Below, one piece after another: positions 50,148 to 59,740 of a stretch of DNA of 64,000 bases. The notes beneath the pieces are model-generated. The model searched no databases and was not told the origin of the DNA. It saw only the letters and a list, made by a program, of their open reading frames with translations. Source of the stretch: Diacronema lutheri (Eukaryota; Haptophyta; Pavlovophyceae; Pavlovales; Pavlovaceae); NCBI GenBank assembly GCA_019448385.1, contig JAGTXO010000033.1:325001-389000 (forward strand), given 5' to 3'. Each line of letters starts with the position of its first letter. Positions within the stretch are counted from its first letter, which is position 1. The translations under genes and the position numbers were made by a program.

Positions 50148-50450
50148 ACAACCGTGGATGGAGCGCGCGTGCACGTTGTCGCCAGCCCGTGGATGGAGCG
50201 CGCGTGCACGCACGTGCCGTCGCGCGACCTGCTGTGGGAGGCGTCCGAGGCCGCCGTCGGCGCGTTCCGCATCTCCAAGTAGCGCGCGCAGGGCCCATCG
50301 CACGTCGAACGTGCTCGCCTCGCGCTGTGCGCCGGCGTGCATGCAGCCAGCCGGCCGGATGGCCAGGCCGCGGCGCACAGGGCCCTGGGCCGCGGCACCG
50401 TCCCCAGCCCCGCCCTCGCGCCAAGCGCGCGTGCCGAGCCGCTTCGCCAT
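50148..50450 (+). pseudogene. Duplicated 3' end of the SDR gene
   Basis: Bases 50171-50446 repeat 43290-43546 of the SDR (last codons, stop and 3' flank). Only the final ~35 codons are present. A 36-bp word (CGTGGATGGAGCGCGCGTGC...) is doubled at the junction (50152 and 50176). Confidence 0.88.
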
Positions 50451-50550
50451 GGCGGCGCCGTAGACATCGACGTGTGCCCGGCCCAAATGCGCCCATTCCG
50501 TGTCGCGGTGCCTCGCTGACCGAGTTTGGTTACGCGCGGTTGAAACACAA

Positions 50551-52152
50551 TCAGCCCGCGGCCGCCATGACCGCGGTGCGCCCCGCGGCATCGACCGCCG
50601 CGGCGACGACCGGCTCGGCTTGGTCCGCATCGCGCCGCGGCCTCACCTCACCGCGCCGCCGCCCTGCGCGAGCTCGATCGCCATCGCTTCGCGCGCCGCC
50701 GCGCCCGCCGCGCGGCTGCGCCGCGCCGCTCGACCGCGCCTTCGCGCCGGGCGCGTGCAAGTGCTCGGCCGCGCCCAGCATGGCCTGCGCGGAGCGCAGG
50801 AGCTCACGCAGCTGCGCGCTCTCGCCGTCGAGCTGGCGCAGCTCCTCCTGTCGCCGCGCCGCACCGTCGTCCTGCGCGGCGCCGTCCATCTCGCCGACAG
50901 CGCCGCGCGCGTCGTTCGCGCAGTCCTCGAGCCGCACGTCCGCCAGCCTGTGCACGAGCAGCGGCGCGTTGCAGTCCGCCTCGCCGTCCGCGCGATGCAC
51001 CGCGCACGCGACGAGCACGTCGCCCAGCCTTAGTCCGGTGACGAGTGTGTCGAGTCCGGAGCCGAGCTCGCCTGCATCGCAAAGGGACGGTTCGGCGCCA
51101 ATCGCGCCACCAGCCGCCTCAAAGCGCGCGCGGACGAGGCGCGCATCGAAAGGCGCCGAGTTGAAAAGATGCAAGTCGAGGTTGGGCTGCACGCCGCCGC
51201 CCGGCCGCTCTCGCGCCGCAGCGGGGGTCTGAGACGTGCCGTCGCCCGTCGACGTTGCGCTGTCAGCCTCACTGCACACCCTCCCCTCACCGTCGCGCGC
51301 AGCGTGCGCGCCGTTCGCGCGCCTCGCGGCCTCCGGCACCTCCGTGTCTGCCTCGCGCGCGCCACCCGCGGCGGCGTCCGCACCCGCGCCCGCGTGTGTG
51401 CCCGCGCCCGCGCTCGCGTTCGCGTTCGCGTTGGCCACCGAGCGCAGCCGCTCGGCGCGCAGGCCCAGCTCGTCGCGCTGCGCGGCGCACGCGCAATGCT
51501 GCACGAGAGCGCGGCCGGCGAGGTGCTCCGCGACGAGCCTGTCGTCCGGCGGCGGCCTGCGCACCCGCCACAAAGCGCCGGAGGCGCTGAGGACCTCCTG
51601 GCGCGTGCCGGGCAAGAGGGTGAGGAACCAGCTGTCGTGCGCGCCGTCGCTCCAGTGCACGTCGAGCTGCGCGCGCGAGCCGGCGTGTACAAAGCCGAGC
51701 GGTCGCGGCACCGATGACGCCGACGCGGCGCGGTACGGCCATCCCCATTGCGCAGGGCTCGACGGCGCGCACGGCGGCCGGATTCCCGCGCACTCGTGCG
51801 CGTCGCACGCGCGCGGCACGCGCGCCGACGGGCGCGGGCCGGCACGCACGTACGTGCGCCACGACGGGTCGGGCCACACGCTCGGCAGCGCGGCTCCGCT
51901 CGGAGGGTACCGCTTGTACGAGTACCACGCGCCGGTGTGGACCGAGCCGGCGCTGTGCTCGTCCTCGGGACGAAACGTGACGGCGGCGCACGCGGCGATC
52001 GCAGCGCACGCATCGATGGCGCCCGGCAACGACGGGTGAAAGGCCTGCGCCATGTCGACGGCGGGCGTCGACGGGATGTACCCGTGCATCAGCGTGAAGT
52101 TGACGTGCATCGTCGCGCCGTAGGCGAGTAGCGGCGCGAGCACACCCGCCAT
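50551..52152 (-). CDS. Protein with VHL-beta-like segment and C-terminal coiled coil
   Basis: 533-aa intronless frame from ATG 52152. An N-terminal hydrophobic segment (MAGVLAPLLAYGATMHVNFT) is a possible signal or anchor. The middle has RAQLDVHWSDGAHDSWFLTL followed by LPGTRQEVLSASGALWRV. It resembles the VHL beta domain pattern of a beta-strand pair with W, then L-P/A-G ... G-x-x-W-x-V, though without the hydroxyproline pocket being verifiable by eye. A second beta-rich part (LDLHLFNSAPFDARLVRARF) and a Gln/Glu/Leu coiled coil (EELRQLDGESAQLRELLRSA) follow; the tail is Arg/Ala-rich. Assignment is tentative. Divergent from the giant gene, with start codons 73 bp apart if that gene starts at 52226. 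Confidence 0.6.
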   Translation of the reverse strand: MAGVLAPLLAYGATMHVNFTLMHGYIPSTPAVDMAQAFHPSLPGAIDACAAIAACAAVTFRPEDEHSAGSVHTGAWYSYKRYPPSGAALPSVWPDPSWRTYVRAGPRPSARVPRACDAHECAGIRPPCAPSSPAQWGWPYRAASASSVPRPLGFVHAGSRAQLDVHWSDGAHDSWFLTLLPGTRQEVLSASGALWRVRRPPPDDRLVAEHLAGRALVQHCACAAQRDELGLRAERLRSVANANANASAGAGTHAGAGADAAAGGAREADTEVPEAARRANGAHAARDGEGRVCSEADSATSTGDGTSQTPAAARERPGGGVQPNLDLHLFNSAPFDARLVRARFEAAGGAIGAEPSLCDAGELGSGLDTLVTGLRLGDVLVACAVHRADGEADCNAPLLVHRLADVRLEDCANDARGAVGEMDGAAQDDGAARRQEELRQLDGESAQLRELLRSAQAMLGAAEHLHAPGAKARSSGAAQPRGGRGGARSDGDRARAGRRRGEVRPRRDADQAEPVVAAAVDAAGRTAVMAAAG

Positions 52153-52225
52153 GCGTTTGCCTCCGTCCGCGAGCCGCCGCGCGAAAAAGAACACTACTCA
52201 CACCGTCACACGCGGTTCACCCGCC
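52153..52225. promoter_or_regulatory. Short bidirectional promoter
   Basis: 73 bp between the preferred starts of the two divergent genes, similar to the 67- and 91-bp divergent spacers elsewhere. This is why I prefer ATG 52226 over ATG 52151, which would overlap the minus-strand start codon itself (CATG at 52150-52153). Confidence 0.45.
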
Positions 52226-55200
52226 ATGCCGCGGACGAGCGTGCTCGCGTCGCCCAAGCGGCCGGGGGCGCGCATGCACGGGTCGCCACGTGCGTCGTAC
52301 CCGGCGGATGGCGCGCCCTCCTCGTGCGCAACGAGCGCAGCTGCTTTGCCTGCACGCGCCGCCGACGCACACCGGCCGCCGGAGCACGTCGCGGCCGCGC
52401 TGCTCAACGCTGCGCATGACGGTCTCGGCGCGGCGCTCGCGCGCGTGATGAGCGAGGCCATGGCGCAGGAGCGCGCGGCGCCGGACGACTGTGCGCAGCC
52501 CGTCGCTGCAGAGGCCGCGCGCACGCACTCCGCCGCTGCCGGCGCATCGACCTCGCCGGCGTCTGCCCGCGGCAGCGACGTGGAGACGGGCGATCGGCGC
52601 CGCGGCGGCGCGCCGCGCGCGCACGCAACTCGGCGCCTTGCTGCGGAGCTGCAGCGCGAGCAAGCGCCTGGCGTCTTCGACACTTCGCAGCGTGCCGCGG
52701 CGCACGCGCGGAGCGCACAGCCGAGCCCTGCGCGCGCGCGCCAGGCGTGCGGCGATCACGAGCGCGACGGCGCTGGCGACGGCGCTGGCGACGGCGCTGG
52801 CGACGGCGCTGGCGACGGCGTGGGCGAGATTGCGGGCGCGGAAGAGGGGGGCGACGAGGAGCAGGGCACGGCGCCGCGCCACGCAGAGTGTGCGCAGCCG
52901 CCGTCGGGCAGCGCGCGCTCCCCCGCGCGTGCAGATTACGGCGCGCTCGCCGGCGCGGCCGCGGCGCACGCGCGTGCGGTCGACCTTCGAGCAAGCGGAA
53001 CGGTGCCCGCGCCTCCGCCCGCGTTGCCGGGGGTGGGCACGCCCATGGATGTGGACGATGAGGAGCGCGCTCCGCCCGCCGCTCCGTCACCGGCGCGCGG
53101 CACCGCGCTCCATCCGCCAGCTATGCTGGCCTCGCCACGGGTGGGGCGTGTGTGCATGCACGATGGCGGTCAGGGCGGCGGCATCGAGCACTCCGGCGCT
53201 GAGGCGCGGCCGACGGAGGCGGGCGACTGCTCGCGCGACGCGCACGAGGCCGCTGCGGCGGCGAGCGGCGCGCACCGCTCGGCGCCGTCGCCGCCCGCCG
53301 TGTCGCCGGGCGCAGCGACATCGAACGGGCGCTCGCGCGGTGAGGTGATGAGCACGAGCCAAGGGGCGGAGGGGCCCGCGGCACGTGCGCGCGTCGAGCC
53401 ATCGCCGAGCGCGCTGCGCAAGGCGCGCTCCGCTCACGCCCTGCTCGCGCACCTCGTCGCGACTCTGCCCAAGGGCTCGTCGCAGCTCGGTTTTAAAAGC
53501 ATCTACCGTCAGCATGGCTGCTCGTCGCGCTTCCAGGTGCAACTGCCGACGGGCACGCTCGCCGCGTGCAAGGCGTCCAAGAACGCTGCCTCGTTCGGCT
53601 CGCTCGCCGCCGCGACCGCCTTCCTCGCCGTCGCCAGGCTCGCGACGCGCTCGTCCGAAAAGGCGCTCACGCTCGCCGACGCGCTGCTGCGGCAAGCGCA
53701 ACGCGCGGCGGGCGGCGCGGGCGATGCCAGCGCTGCCGGACTGGCCAGCGCTGCCGGACTGGCCAGCGCTGCCGGACTGGCCAGCGCTGCCGGACTGGCC
53801 GACGGCGAGCCGACCGAGCCGCTCGACCCGGACGTGCTCGAGGCCGTGCAGCAGGCGGTTGCGGGCTTGCGCACGCCCGCAGAGGCCGCAGCCATCGCCG
53901 CCGCTGTCCACACCGCGCCGAACGCTCGCAAGCGCACGTCGCCCGCACGTGCCGGCACGTCGCCCGCACGTGCCGGCACGTCGCCCGCACGTGCCGGCAC
54001 GTCGCCCGCACGTGCCGGCACGTCGCCCGCACGTGCCGGCACGTCGCCCGCACGTGCCGGCACGTCGCCCGCACGTGCCGGCACGTCGCCCGCACGTGCC
54101 GGCACGTCGCCCGCACGTGCCGGCACGTCGCCCGCACGTGCCGGCACGTCGCCCGCACGTGCCGGCACGTCGCCCGCACGTGCCGGCACGTCGCCCGCAC
54201 GTGCCGGCACGTCGCCCGCACGTGCCGGCACGTCGCCCGCACGTGCCGGCACGTCGCCCGCACGTGCCGGCACGTCGCCCGCACGTTCGGACACGGCGCC
54301 GGCGCGTGCTGCGCCGTCATCCGAACCGACAATCGTCACAGCAATGGCGGTCGCTGGCCAAGCAGCAGTCGCAACGCCGCACGCGCGCACAGCCGACGCG
54401 CCGCTGCCGGGCGTTTGCGGCGAGGGCGGCGTTCGTGGCGCGCACGTCGTCGCGCCTCCGGGAGCGGCGGATGGCCACCGCGGCGCTCGCGGCGTGCTCG
54501 CCCAGCTCGATGGCGATGACGGGCACGTGGCGCGACACGATGGCGGCGCGGAGAGCGCGCGCGTCGACGACGCTCCGCGCCGCGCCGTGGACCCGGCGGC
54601 CGCGATTGCCGGGGAACCTCCGGCGACGATCGTCAACCCGACGTGCACGGACGCGGCGGCCGACCCGACGGACGAGCCGACGTTGGCTATCGTCGCGCTC
54701 GTGGCCGCGTGCGCGGGCGCCGCTGCGCGCGTGGAGGGCGTCGACACGGCCGAGCGCACCGACGTGGACGTGCCGGACGCCGCCGAGCCGCGCGCGGTGC
54801 AGCCAACAACGCGATCGACTCTGGTGCCGATTGCCCACGCCGGCGACGCCGCGGGCGACGCGGGCGTTGCCGAGGATGATGCGCAGACAGAGGACTTGCC
54901 GGACGAGAAGCTGGCGGCGGTGGAGGAGGAAGAGGACGAGGACGCGATGGCGCTCGACGCTGTCGTGCAGCCTGAGGCCGCCGCTACCGCCGCCTCTACC
55001 GCCGCCGCCACCACCGCCGCCGTCGCTGACGCCCATATCGCTGACGCCACAGCCGCTGCCGCCACCGCCGCCGCCGCAGCTTCCGACGCTGACGCCGAGG
55101 AGGGCGATTACGAGTACATCCTCCCGGATTCCGAGTCCGAGTCCGATTCCGGGTCCGATTCCGTGTCTCCCCGGGCTATGGCCGTGTCGCAGCGGCCGCA

Positions 55201-58200
55201 GCTGCCGTTGCAGTCCAGCGAGCCGCGCGCACAGGGCGGAGCGGGGCCGAGCTCCCTGCAGCAGCCGCCGCAGCCGCAACCGCAGCCAAAGCCACAGCCG
55301 CAACCGCAGCCGCAGCCGCAACCGCCGCACGATGGCGCCCTCAGCGCGGCTGACGCGCAGTGCGCATCCGCGCCAGGCAGAGCGCCTGTAGGCGCCCCGG
55401 AGCCGGAAGGCGCCTCCGCTCCGCTCACTTCGCGCGCGCACGGCGCGGCACGCTCGCGGGCAGCTGTGGCGGACGGCGCAGCCGACGGCGCGGCGGACGG
55501 CGCGGCGGACGGCGCGGCGGACGGCGCGGCGGACGGCGCAGCGGACGGCGCGGAGGAGGGGAGGCTGCAGGAGCGCGAGGACGCCAGCGTCGAGGCAGGC
55601 GACGCGGCGGACACGCAAGACGATGCGCGTCCGCGCCCGCCGAGCGCGCGCGTCGCGCGCGCGCGCGCGCGCACCGCCGGCGCGTCGCGCCCGGAGAAGG
55701 ACACGGACTCGCGCGACAACGCGCGCGCGCGCACCGCGTCCGTGCCGGCGCCGGCCGACGCGCCGGCGCGGTCGCGCGACACGTGCGAGCCGGCCGGCGG
55801 CGCGCAGCCCGCCGTGGACGAGTCGCGCGCAGGTTCGACTGAGCTAGCCGCGCAGCGCGCGCTCGTCGTGGCGTCGCTCGCGGCGGCGGTGGAGGAGGTG
55901 GCGGTGGCGGAGGCGGAGGCGGAAGATGCGGCAGCCACCCTCCTTGCCTTTGAGGCGCGCCGCGGCATGAGCCCCGCGGCGCGCGCGCGCGCGCCGGCGG
56001 GCTCCCCCGCCGCGCCCGCCGCGCCCGCCACCTCCTCGCCGACCAGCGCGCCGGCGCCCGCCGACGTGCTCAACGCGCTCGCGCCGGACGACGCGCGCGC
56101 GGGCGCGGACGCGGGCGCACAAGGCTTGGCACGCTCTGGTGAGAGCGATGGCGACGGCGACGGAGCTGCCGACGACGGCGCGGTAACGGAGCGTGTGCTC
56201 GCCCTTCGTGCGATCACGCACTTTGCGCACTCGGCCGCCGACGCGCTGGGCGGCACGGCGGCGGGCGTGTGCGCTGAGGCGGAAGCGCTCTTGACGGACA
56301 CAGTCTGCGCGCCGGGCTGCGGATTTGGCGAGGTGCCCTCCCTCGCCGACCGCGATGTTGCGCGCGCGAGCAGCGCGATCGGCGCGCGCGCGCCGCGCGC
56401 GCGCGCCAGCGCGCCGCGCGCCGGCACGCTGCGCGAGCGCGAGATTGGTTCGCTGCCGCTGCCGCTGCGGTGCGCGCAGCTCGCGCGGTGCATGCGCGCG
56501 CAGCTCGCGCTCGTGCGCCTCGCCGAGCAGGAGGCGGGCGCCGCCGACGCGGCCGCCGCGGCCGCCGAGGCGGAGGGCGCGGGCGCCGTGCCGCCCGTGC
56601 AGCTCGCCGAGCGCCGCTGCGCGCAGTGCGCGCACGTGCTCCTCGCGGGCGCGCGCGAGCTGCTCGATGGCACGCGCGCCGCGCAGGCGCAGCTCGCCCA
56701 CGCCGCCGCGCGCGTCGACGCGGCCGCGCACGCCGACCGCGAGGGCGGCACGCCGGCCGCCGCCTCGGCCGCGCTCGGCGCCGCGCTCTGCGAGATCAAC
56801 GCGCGCGCGCCCTTCCACGCCGCGCTGCGCGCGCTGCACGGCGCGAGCCAGCGCGCCGCACAGCTCGCGCTCCTCGCGCGCATCTGCGCGCTGCGCGCCA
56901 TCGGCTCGCACGGCGGCGCGCGCGTGCGCACGGACGGCGCTGCCGCGGCGGAGCGCGCCGTCGACGCTGGGCTTGAGCTCTACTTGCCCTCGCCGCCAAC
57001 GCTGACTGAGGCGTCGGTGCTCAAGGACGTTGACGCGCTGCTCCCGCGCGACGCGACGCTCGTCGCGCACCTCGCCGCGCACGGCGCGCCGCCGCGCGCG
57101 CCCGCCGCGGCCGGCGGCGCGCGCTCGCCCGCGCGCGCCTTTTTGGCGGACCTACGATGGCTACGTATCTCGTCGCGCGCCGCGCGCGAGGTTGCGCTTC
57201 GCTGGCTGTGCGACGGCACAGAGGCCGAGCGCGCGCTCGCGGGTGCGGACGCGCTCGCCGCCGACGTGGATGTGCGCGCCGCCGTGCGCCGCGCCGCGCT
57301 GCCTGATAGAGCGCGCGCGCGCGCCCGCGCCGCGTGCGGTCGCGCGGTCGCGCCGCGCGGCGCGCGCCGCGCGCCACGTGCCGCGCCGCGCAGCGGCAGC
57401 GCAGCGCGCTCACGCGCCGGCCGCGCCACCCGCGCGCCCGCCGCCTCGCGCGCTGGCGCGCCTCCGCCGTCGCGTCGCGCGCGCGCACCGCAGCGCGAGC
57501 TGAACGCGGCTTACCTCGCCGTCGAGCAGGCCGCGCCCGCCGCCGTCGCGGCCGTGCGCGCCGCGCTCGGCGCGCTCAGCTCGCCTTTGCCGCCGCTTGA
57601 CGCCGTCGAGGCTTTCGCCGCGCCGCCGTCGGCGCCCGCCGCGCCGTCGTCCGCGCGCGCGAACGCCGTCCTCGCCGCCCTCTGCTGCGCGCTGCAGCCC
57701 CTCACGCGCCTCGTCGACACATGCGACGCTGCGGGTGCGCCCAGTGCTCCCGACGCGGCCATCGTGCGCCGCGGTGGCGCACAAGCAGCCGCGCCGCCGC
57801 GCGGCGCGGCCCGTCGCCCTGACGCGCGCACGCCCGAGGCTGCGCGCGCGGCGCAGCCGGCCGGGCTGCTGCGCGCGCACGCCGCATCGCACGCCGCGTC
57901 GCCGGCGCGCTTGGCAACTGTCGCGCGTTGCGCGCCGGCGCCTTCGCCGTCTCGCGCCGAGCCGCGCCCGCTGCCCGCGGCGGGCGTGCCCACGCCGCCG
58001 CGCGCAGCGCCCGCGCCGCGCGCCAACGCCGCCACGGCTGGCGTCGCGCCCGCGCCGCTGCCGAGCCGCGGCGCGTCCAACCCACCGTCGCAGCACGCCA
58101 CGCCGCGCAGCGCGCGCACGCCGCAGGCCGCACCGTCGCAGCACGCCACGCCGCGCAGCGCGCGCACGCCGCAGGTCGCACCGCCGCGCGCGAGCAGCGG

Positions 58201-59740
58201 CGTGCTGCCCGTTGTGGCGAGCGGCGCAGCCGGGATGCGCGATCAACTGCCCACCGCGCGCGCGAGCGCACCGATCGACGAACTTGAGGCGAGGCGTGAG
58301 CTTGGCGAGCGAATGCATGTGCGCATCTCTTCGGCGCAGCATTTACCACCCGCGCCGCGCGAGGCCGTCGCGCCGCTTGCTCGCTCCGCGCGCGCGCGCG
58401 TCGTGCGCGCGCGCGCGGACGACGCGCCCGCCGGCGGCAGCAGCGCGCGTGGCGCGGTGCCACGCGCGCCGAGCGGCGGCGCTGCGATCAAGCGCGCCGC
58501 GGCATCCGCGAGCGACGCGGCGAGCAAACGGCATCGCCCGGCGGCCGCACCTCCGGCCGGCGGCGTGCCGATGCGCGCGCGCGCCGCGGCGTGTTCGGCC
58601 GGCGCCGGCGCCTCGCGCGACGCGAAAGTCGCCGTGCACTTCGCGGCGGAGCCCGAGTCGGTCGAGGCGAGCGTCGCTGGCATGCTTATCGGTCTCACCC
58701 ACGCCGCCCGCGCGCGGCGCGCCGCCGCCGCGGCCGAGCGCGGCGATGCCGACGGCGATGACGAAACACGCGCGCTGGCGGACGCGCGGCGCAAACGCGC
58801 GCGGCTCGCGGCCGCCGGGCCAGCCGAGCCGTGCGCGTCGGCGCCGCCGGCGGCGCGCGCACCCGCGGTGGGCGAGGCGCGCGGCGCGGCGCGCGCCCAC
58901 TCGCTCCCGCTGCCGCCATCCGTCCTCGCCAGACGGGCGCACGGCGCGTCGCGCCGCCTGCCGCGCGACGCAGACCCGGATGCACCTTTGCTCCCGCCAC
59001 GCGCGCTCTCGCCGCAGGCGCGCCGCGCCTCGCTTCCCGCGCTCGCGCCGGTTGGACGCGCCGCGCTGCCACCCGCACGCCGCGCCTCAGCGCCGCTCGA
59101 GCGCCGGACGCAGCCGGACGCTGCCACCGCCATCGCACACGCCGGCCGCTCGCCGCTCGAGCGCCGGACGCAGCCGGACGCTGCCACCGCCATCGCACAC
59201 GCCGGCCGCTCGCCGCTCGAGCGCCGGACGCAGTCGGACGCTGCCACCGCCATCGCACACGCCGGCCGCTCGCCGCCGCCGCCTTCATCGCCGTCGATCG
59301 CGGCGCGCGCGCCCAGCGCCGCTGCCGCCCGTTCGTCGCGCGCTCCATCGCTGCCCGCGCGCTCGCCCGTGTCGGTCGTTCGTGCGCAGCACACGGGCGC
59401 GCGCGAGCCGCCGCCCGACGCGCGTGACGCGCACACAGCGCGTTACGCGCACACGCTGGACGACTCGCCGCGATGGGCGGCGGCTTCAAGCGCTCCTCCG
59501 CTGCTGCTGCAGCCCGGCAACGTGCGCGTTCGCGTGTGCGACGCGCAGAAGCTGCTCCTCTTGCCGCCCACGGCGATCACGCTGCGCGCACCGCTCATTC
59601 GGCAGTGGGGTGCGCCGCGCGCCGACCGCCGATGGGGGGGGGGGGGGGGGTGCGCACGCGCGCCATGCGCGCCGTCGCGCGCACAGGGGTCGCACCGTGG
59701 TGCTTCACCCGGTATTTCCTTGCGCGCGCCCAGCGGCTGA
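52226..59740 (+). CDS. Giant low-complexity protein with many in-frame minisatellites, possible AP2-like segment
   Basis: From ATG 52226 one frame runs to stop 59740, with one probable 210-nt GT-AG intron (57284-57493, phase 0) whose translation is Arg/Ala junk; product about 2,430 aa. Most of it is Ala/Pro/Ser/Arg-rich and probably disordered. Features in order: GDGA repeats (about 52765-52825); LGFKSIYRQHGCSSRFQVQL with FGSLAAATAFLAVARLA (about 53485-53640), faintly like an AP2/ERF fold; AGLASA repeats; sixteen TSPARAG units; acidic stretch; PQPQ run; ADGA repeats; an ordered helical region (about 56200-57280); Lys/Arg-rich nuclear-signal-like parts; three 20-aa repeats near 59101-59280. 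A G15-type run lies near 59637-59651, just before the stop, so the final ~35 residues are uncertain. Function unknown; a nuclear or chromatin scaffold is a guess. Confidence 0.68.
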   Translation: MPRTSVLASPKRPGARMHGSPRASYPADGAPSSCATSAAALPARAADAHRPPEHVAAALLNAAHDGLGAALARVMSEAMAQERAAPDDCAQPVAAEAARTHSAAAGASTSPASARGSDVETGDRRRGGAPRAHATRRLAAELQREQAPGVFDTSQRAAAHARSAQPSPARARQACGDHERDGAGDGAGDGAGDGAGDGVGEIAGAEEGGDEEQGTAPRHAECAQPPSGSARSPARADYGALAGAAAAHARAVDLRASGTVPAPPPALPGVGTPMDVDDEERAPPAAPSPARGTALHPPAMLASPRVGRVCMHDGGQGGGIEHSGAEARPTEAGDCSRDAHEAAAAASGAHRSAPSPPAVSPGAATSNGRSRGEVMSTSQGAEGPAARARVEPSPSALRKARSAHALLAHLVATLPKGSSQLGFKSIYRQHGCSSRFQVQLPTGTLAACKASKNAASFGSLAAATAFLAVARLATRSSEKALTLADALLRQAQRAAGGAGDASAAGLASAAGLASAAGLASAAGLADGEPTEPLDPDVLEAVQQAVAGLRTPAEAAAIAAAVHTAPNARKRTSPARAGTSPARAGTSPARAGTSPARAGTSPARAGTSPARAGTSPARAGTSPARAGTSPARAGTSPARAGTSPARAGTSPARAGTSPARAGTSPARAGTSPARAGTSPARAGTSPARSDTAPARAAPSSEPTIVTAMAVAGQAAVATPHARTADAPLPGVCGEGGVRGAHVVAPPGAADGHRGARGVLAQLDGDDGHVARHDGGAESARVDDAPRRAVDPAAAIAGEPPATIVNPTCTDAAADPTDEPTLAIVALVAACAGAAARVEGVDTAERTDVDVPDAAEPRAVQPTTRSTLVPIAHAGDAAGDAGVAEDDAQTEDLPDEKLAAVEEEEDEDAMALDAVVQPEAAATAASTAAATTAAVADAHIADATAAAATAAAAASDADAEEGDYEYILPDSESESDSGSDSVSPRAMAVSQRPQLPLQSSEPRAQGGAGPSSLQQPPQPQPQPKPQPQPQPQPQPPHDGALSAADAQCASAPGRAPVGAPEPEGASAPLTSRAHGAARSRAAVADGAADGAADGAADGAADGAADGAADGAEEGRLQEREDASVEAGDAADTQDDARPRPPSARVARARARTAGASRPEKDTDSRDNARARTASVPAPADAPARSRDTCEPAGGAQPAVDESRAGSTELAAQRALVVASLAAAVEEVAVAEAEAEDAAATLLAFEARRGMSPAARARAPAGSPAAPAAPATSSPTSAPAPADVLNALAPDDARAGADAGAQGLARSGESDGDGDGAADDGAVTERVLALRAITHFAHSAADALGGTAAGVCAEAEALLTDTVCAPGCGFGEVPSLADRDVARASSAIGARAPRARASAPRAGTLREREIGSLPLPLRCAQLARCMRAQLALVRLAEQEAGAADAAAAAAEAEGAGAVPPVQLAERRCAQCAHVLLAGARELLDGTRAAQAQLAHAAARVDAAAHADREGGTPAAASAALGAALCEINARAPFHAALRALHGASQRAAQLALLARICALRAIGSHGGARVRTDGAAAAERAVDAGLELYLPSPPTLTEASVLKDVDALLPRDATLVAHLAAHGAPPRAPAAAGGARSPARAFLADLRWLRISSRAAREVALRWLCDGTEAERALAGADALAADVDVRAAVRRAALPDRARARARAACGRAVAPRGARRAPRAAPRSGSAARSRAGRATRAPAASRAGAPPPSRRARAPQRELNAAYLAVEQAAPAAVAAVRAALGALSSPLPPLDAVEAFAAPPSAPAAPSSARANAVLAALCCALQPLTRLVDTCDAAGAPSAPDAAIVRRGGAQAAAPPRGAARRPDARTPEAARAAQPAGLLRAHAASHAASPARLATVARCAPAPSPSRAEPRPLPAAGVPTPPRAAPAPRANAATAGVAPAPLPSRGASNPPSQHATPRSARTPQAAPSQHATPRSARTPQVAPPRASSGVLPVVASGAAGMRDQLPTARASAPIDELEARRELGERMHVRISSAQHLPPAPREAVAPLARSARARVVRARADDAPAGGSSARGAVPRAPSGGAAIKRAAASASDAASKRHRPAAAPPAGGVPMRARAAACSAGAGASRDAKVAVHFAAEPESVEASVAGMLIGLTHAARARRAAAAAERGDADGDDETRALADARRKRARLAAAGPAEPCASAPPAARAPAVGEARGAARAHSLPLPPSVLARRAHGASRRLPRDADPDAPLLPPRALSPQARRASLPALAPVGRAALPPARRASAPLERRTQPDAATAIAHAGRSPLERRTQPDAATAIAHAGRSPLERRTQSDAATAIAHAGRSPPPPSSPSIAARAPSAAAARSSRAPSLPARSPVSVVRAQHTGAREPPPDARDAHTARYAHTLDDSPRWAAASSAPPLLLQPGNVRVRVCDAQKLLLLPPTAITLRAPLIRQWGAPRADRRWGGGGGCARAPCAPSRAQGSHRGASPGISLRAPSG
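53726..53805 (+). repeat. 18-bp minisatellite encoding LASAAG units
   Basis: Four near-perfect copies of CTGGCCAGCGCTGCCGGA in frame in the giant gene. Confidence 0.93.
53936..54290 (+). repeat. 21-bp minisatellite, 16 perfect copies, encoding TSPARAG
   Basis: Unit ACGTCGCCCGCACGTGCCGG plus C, 16 identical copies then a degenerate one. Each unit contains the palindrome GCACGTGC (E-box core CACGTG). All six frames stay open because the unit is a multiple of three without stop triplets. Confidence 0.97.
55480..55560 (+). repeat. 12-bp minisatellite encoding ADGA units
   Basis: About six copies of GCGGACGGCGCG (variants GCAGCC) in frame in the giant gene. Confidence 0.9.
59101..59280 (+). repeat. 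60-bp tandem repeat, three copies
   Basis: Three consecutive 60-bp units, in frame; the third differs by one base (CAGCCGG to CAGTCGG, Pro to Ser). Encodes RRTQPDAATAIAHAGRSPLE-type units. Confidence 0.97.

Noticed and set aside
52151-52225. Earlier start (ATG 52151) for the giant gene
   Set aside because: It would overlap the start codon of the opposite-strand gene and leave no promoter; ATG 52226 fits the spacing seen at other divergent pairs.
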